A stretch of 5,868 nucleotides of DNA from Bacteroidota bacterium (lineage in GTDB: Bacteria; Bacteroidota; Bacteroidia; Chitinophagales; Chitinophagaceae), in contig JAEZRL010000012.1 in assembly GCA_023440945.1 (NCBI GenBank), forward strand, positions 1-5,868, in the 5' to 3' direction. Made by a program: the position numbers and the translations under genes. How positions within the stretch are numbered: the stretch's first letter is position 1; each line of letters opens with the position of its first letter. A model generated the notes under the pieces. That model was given only the letters and a program-made list of their open reading frames with translations, was not told the DNA's origin and did no database searches. This document shows positions 4,514 through 5,868 of the stretch, piece by piece.

Positions 4514-5692
4514 TCATGAATCAGGAATGTATGTTTTTAGTGTTAACGGAACATCGTACACTTTTGTATCTAAAGATTGTTGCAGGTGAACAATAATGCG
4601 ATCTTCTTTTTTATCTGTTGAAACAGTCGCATGCATTCTTTCACGCATATACTTTGCTGCATCGCTGAAAGTTGCTACCCATAGATTGTCTTCATTGTTT
4701 TTTAGGTATTGAAAATAAGTATCGAGTAATTCATGCGGCAATGCTTCATAGCCCATTCCGTCTATGCCATGGAAAACAAGAACAAGCCAGATATTATTAT
4801 ACGCCAAAGTTGTATCCACCCATGATTTCATTAAAGGCAAAGGTGTTTTTGTTGTTGCCCCGCGTTGCCATTGCACATATTCTTTATCCGATGCGCCGGG
4901 TTGTGTTTTATAACCACGATTTATTTCCAACATATAAGGATCGGTCATAAGATTGCGCAAGGCATCATAAGCAGGTAATGCGTATTTCATGGCTCTGGGA
5001 TGTTCAATGCCAAAAGGTATTTCTGCGGCAAAAGTGTATTTTTCACCTAAATGATCTCGTATATCTTCTTTACTTTTTTCCAGTTCGTAAAACATATTTG
5101 TTGTATCAAGTACAGCCATGTGTGCATGTGTTATTGTATGACTTGCAAATTCATAACCATCATTTGCATACGCTTTTATACTGTCCCATGTAAGTCCTTT
5201 TTCCTGAGCTACTTCCATGCTTAATTCTGTACCTTTTTTAAAGGAGCCATTTCTTACCTTCTGATAGAGTGTATCCATTACCTTATAGGCGTTATCTTCT
5301 TCACCATCTTCAAATAAACCGGCACTTTTATCGTAATAATCGAATGTTCCTACATAGCCAAGATATTTTGCAGCGGAAGCTCTTTCAAAAAAATTATCAG
5401 TATTTGTTGGAACAGTTGCTGTTTCTTTTATGATATCTTCCACAGGTCTGCCAATAAATTTCCCCTGGTATTTTGAACCGGGAATAGGTCCGGTTATAAT
5501 GAAAAAAGTGGCGGGTATTTTCAGCCTTTGCATAACAGGTAAAGCATAGCGAAATTGATTGATAGAACCATCGTCGTAAGTGATGGAAACAGCGCCTTTT
5601 TTATCGTCTTTCCATTTGGTAACAGTTGTTTGACTGAATATATTTTGCTGAAGAAGGCAGACAAAGCAAAACGTAAGAAATAGTTTATTCAT
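4514..5692 (-). CDS. Secreted NodB-type polysaccharide deacetylase, C-terminus cut by in-frame TGA
   Basis: A metal-dependent carbohydrate esterase-4-like protein of 392 residues, predicted to remove acetyl groups from a polysaccharide or peptidoglycan-type substrate outside the cytoplasm. Residues 1-20 are a Sec signal peptide (MNKLFLTFCFVCLL...), with likely cleavage near FS|Q; there is no lipobox. NodB motif 1 is TYDDG at 38-42 (Asp40 as base, Asp41 as metal ligand). Motif 2 is HTITH (His185, His189). A motif-3-like PFG lies at 226-228, but Glu224 sits where many members have Arg. The motif-5-type His is His308 in LVFHG. About 140 residues separate motifs 1 and 2, far more than in minimal NodB domains, so an insert is present. 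The tail from about 354 looks like a small beta domain that is interrupted: the frame continues for 41 codons past the TGA. The catalytic core is complete, so activity may survive. The substrate is unknown. Confidence 0.88.
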   Translation of the reverse strand: MNKLFLTFCFVCLLQQNIFSQTTVTKWKDDKKGAVSITYDDGSINQFRYALPVMQRLKIPATFFIITGPIPGSKYQGKFIGRPVEDIIKETATVPTNTDNFFERASAAKYLGYVGTFDYYDKSAGLFEDGEEDNAYKVMDTLYQKVRNGSFKKGTELSMEVAQEKGLTWDSIKAYANDGYEFASHTITHAHMAVLDTTNMFYELEKSKEDIRDHLGEKYTFAAEIPFGIEHPRAMKYALPAYDALRNLMTDPYMLEINRGYKTQPGASDKEYVQWQRGATTKTPLPLMKSWVDTTLAYNNIWLVLVFHGIDGMGYEALPHELLDTYFQYLKNNEDNLWVATFSDAAKYMRERMHATVSTDKKEDRIIVHLQQSLDTKVYDVPLTLKTYIPDS

Positions 5693-5811
5693 GAATTAAA
5701 ATTATTGATTTGTAATGTATAATGACTGAAAGAAGATGCCGATTTGCCGAATAAAGAACAAGGCGTACAAGAGAGTGACACAACGAAGATGACTTGAAAA
5801 ACTGCTGCCGG
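5693..5811. other. Intergenic region upstream of the deacetylase gene
   Basis: About 119 bases lie between the deacetylase start and the stop of the frame at the right edge. On the minus strand I see no clear TTTG/TAnnTTTG promoter pair. A GTGACAC core at 5775-5781, flanked by ACAAGAGA and AACGAAGA, is more GC-balanced than the rest and could be part of a dispersed intergenic repeat, but only one copy is in view. No RNA gene fold was recognised. Confidence 0.3.
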
Positions 5812-5868
5812 TTACCTAAACATTACCCCTAGCTTAACAGCAAGTGGCCTTTGTCTTGATTTGAACTT
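5812..5868 (-). CDS. Possible C-terminal end of a protein entering from the right edge
   Basis: On the minus strand one frame is open from the window edge for 18 codons to a TAA at 5812-5814, reading KFKSRQRPLAVKLGVMFR. The end alternates hydrophobic and polar residues (PLAVKLGVMF) after an Arg-Pro, like the last beta strand of Bacteroidota outer-membrane barrels, which commonly close with a Pro-x-hydrophobic-x-x-Gly strand and an aromatic residue. Here the last residue is Arg after Phe, which is not the usual ending. Eighteen codons without a stop is weak evidence by itself. If real, it would be co-directional with the deacetylase gene, 119 bases upstream of it. Confidence 0.3.
   Translation of the reverse strand, partial: KFKSRQRPLAVKLGVMFR

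Noticed and set aside
4514..4516. TGA as a sense codon (altered genetic code)
   Set aside because: The 57-codon, 83-codon and MgtC-family genes all end naturally at TGA, and clpX encodes no Trp that would test the idea.
5855..5868. tRNA T-loop-like TTCAAATC on the minus strand at the window edge
   Set aside because: Only the G53-C61 pair of the T stem would form; the next pairs are A-A mismatches and no CCA-type acceptor end follows.

Overview
The window looks like ordinary chromosomal DNA of a Bacteroidota bacterium, most likely of the Chitinophagaceae or a close relative. The reasons are the AT-rich base composition, the lack of Shine-Dalgarno sequences before the starts, a TAnnTTTG-type -7 box upstream of clpX, a ClpX with the Bacteroidota-style GETGTGKT P-loop, and several small proteins of types I associate with this phylum. 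The lineage is inferred from these traits, not from a search.

Layout, left to right. (1) Positions 1-360 hold the 3' part of clpP, which runs in from outside the window. After a short hairpin and a promoter-like box comes a full-length clpX (459-1694), ending in a clear intrinsic terminator. Together they encode the ClpXP protease. (2) A 57-codon small gene (1787-1960) and an HD-domain hydrolase of the COG2316 type (2026-2625) follow on the same strand. (3) An MgtC/SapB-family membrane protein (2640-3272, minus strand) converges on the hydrolase gene with a gap of 14 bases. (4) Divergent from it, three closely spaced small plus-strand genes form a likely operon: a DUF6496-type protein with a histone-H1-like Lys/Ala/Pro tail (3426-3713), a SpoIIAA-like (STAS-fold) protein (3745-4110) and an 83-residue protein of unknown function (4131-4382). 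(5) A secreted NodB-type polysaccharide deacetylase lies on the minus strand (4514-5692). (6) At the right edge, a minus-strand frame ending at 5812 may be the last 18 codons of another protein, possibly an outer-membrane barrel.

The strongest anomaly is in the deacetylase. The frame stops at a TGA (4514-4516), but the same frame then reads another 41 sense codons of protein-like sequence to a TAA at 4388-4390, only 5 bases from the convergent neighbour. The simplest reading is a TGG-to-TGA nonsense change (or base error) that cuts a roughly 434-residue protein to 392. Neighbouring genes end in TGA, so this is not a recoded genome.

I found no mobile element, CRISPR array, tRNA or rRNA, and no convincing new multi-gene system. 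The parts least explained by known biology are the small genes (57 and 83 residues), the histone-like tail fusion and the interrupted deacetylase.
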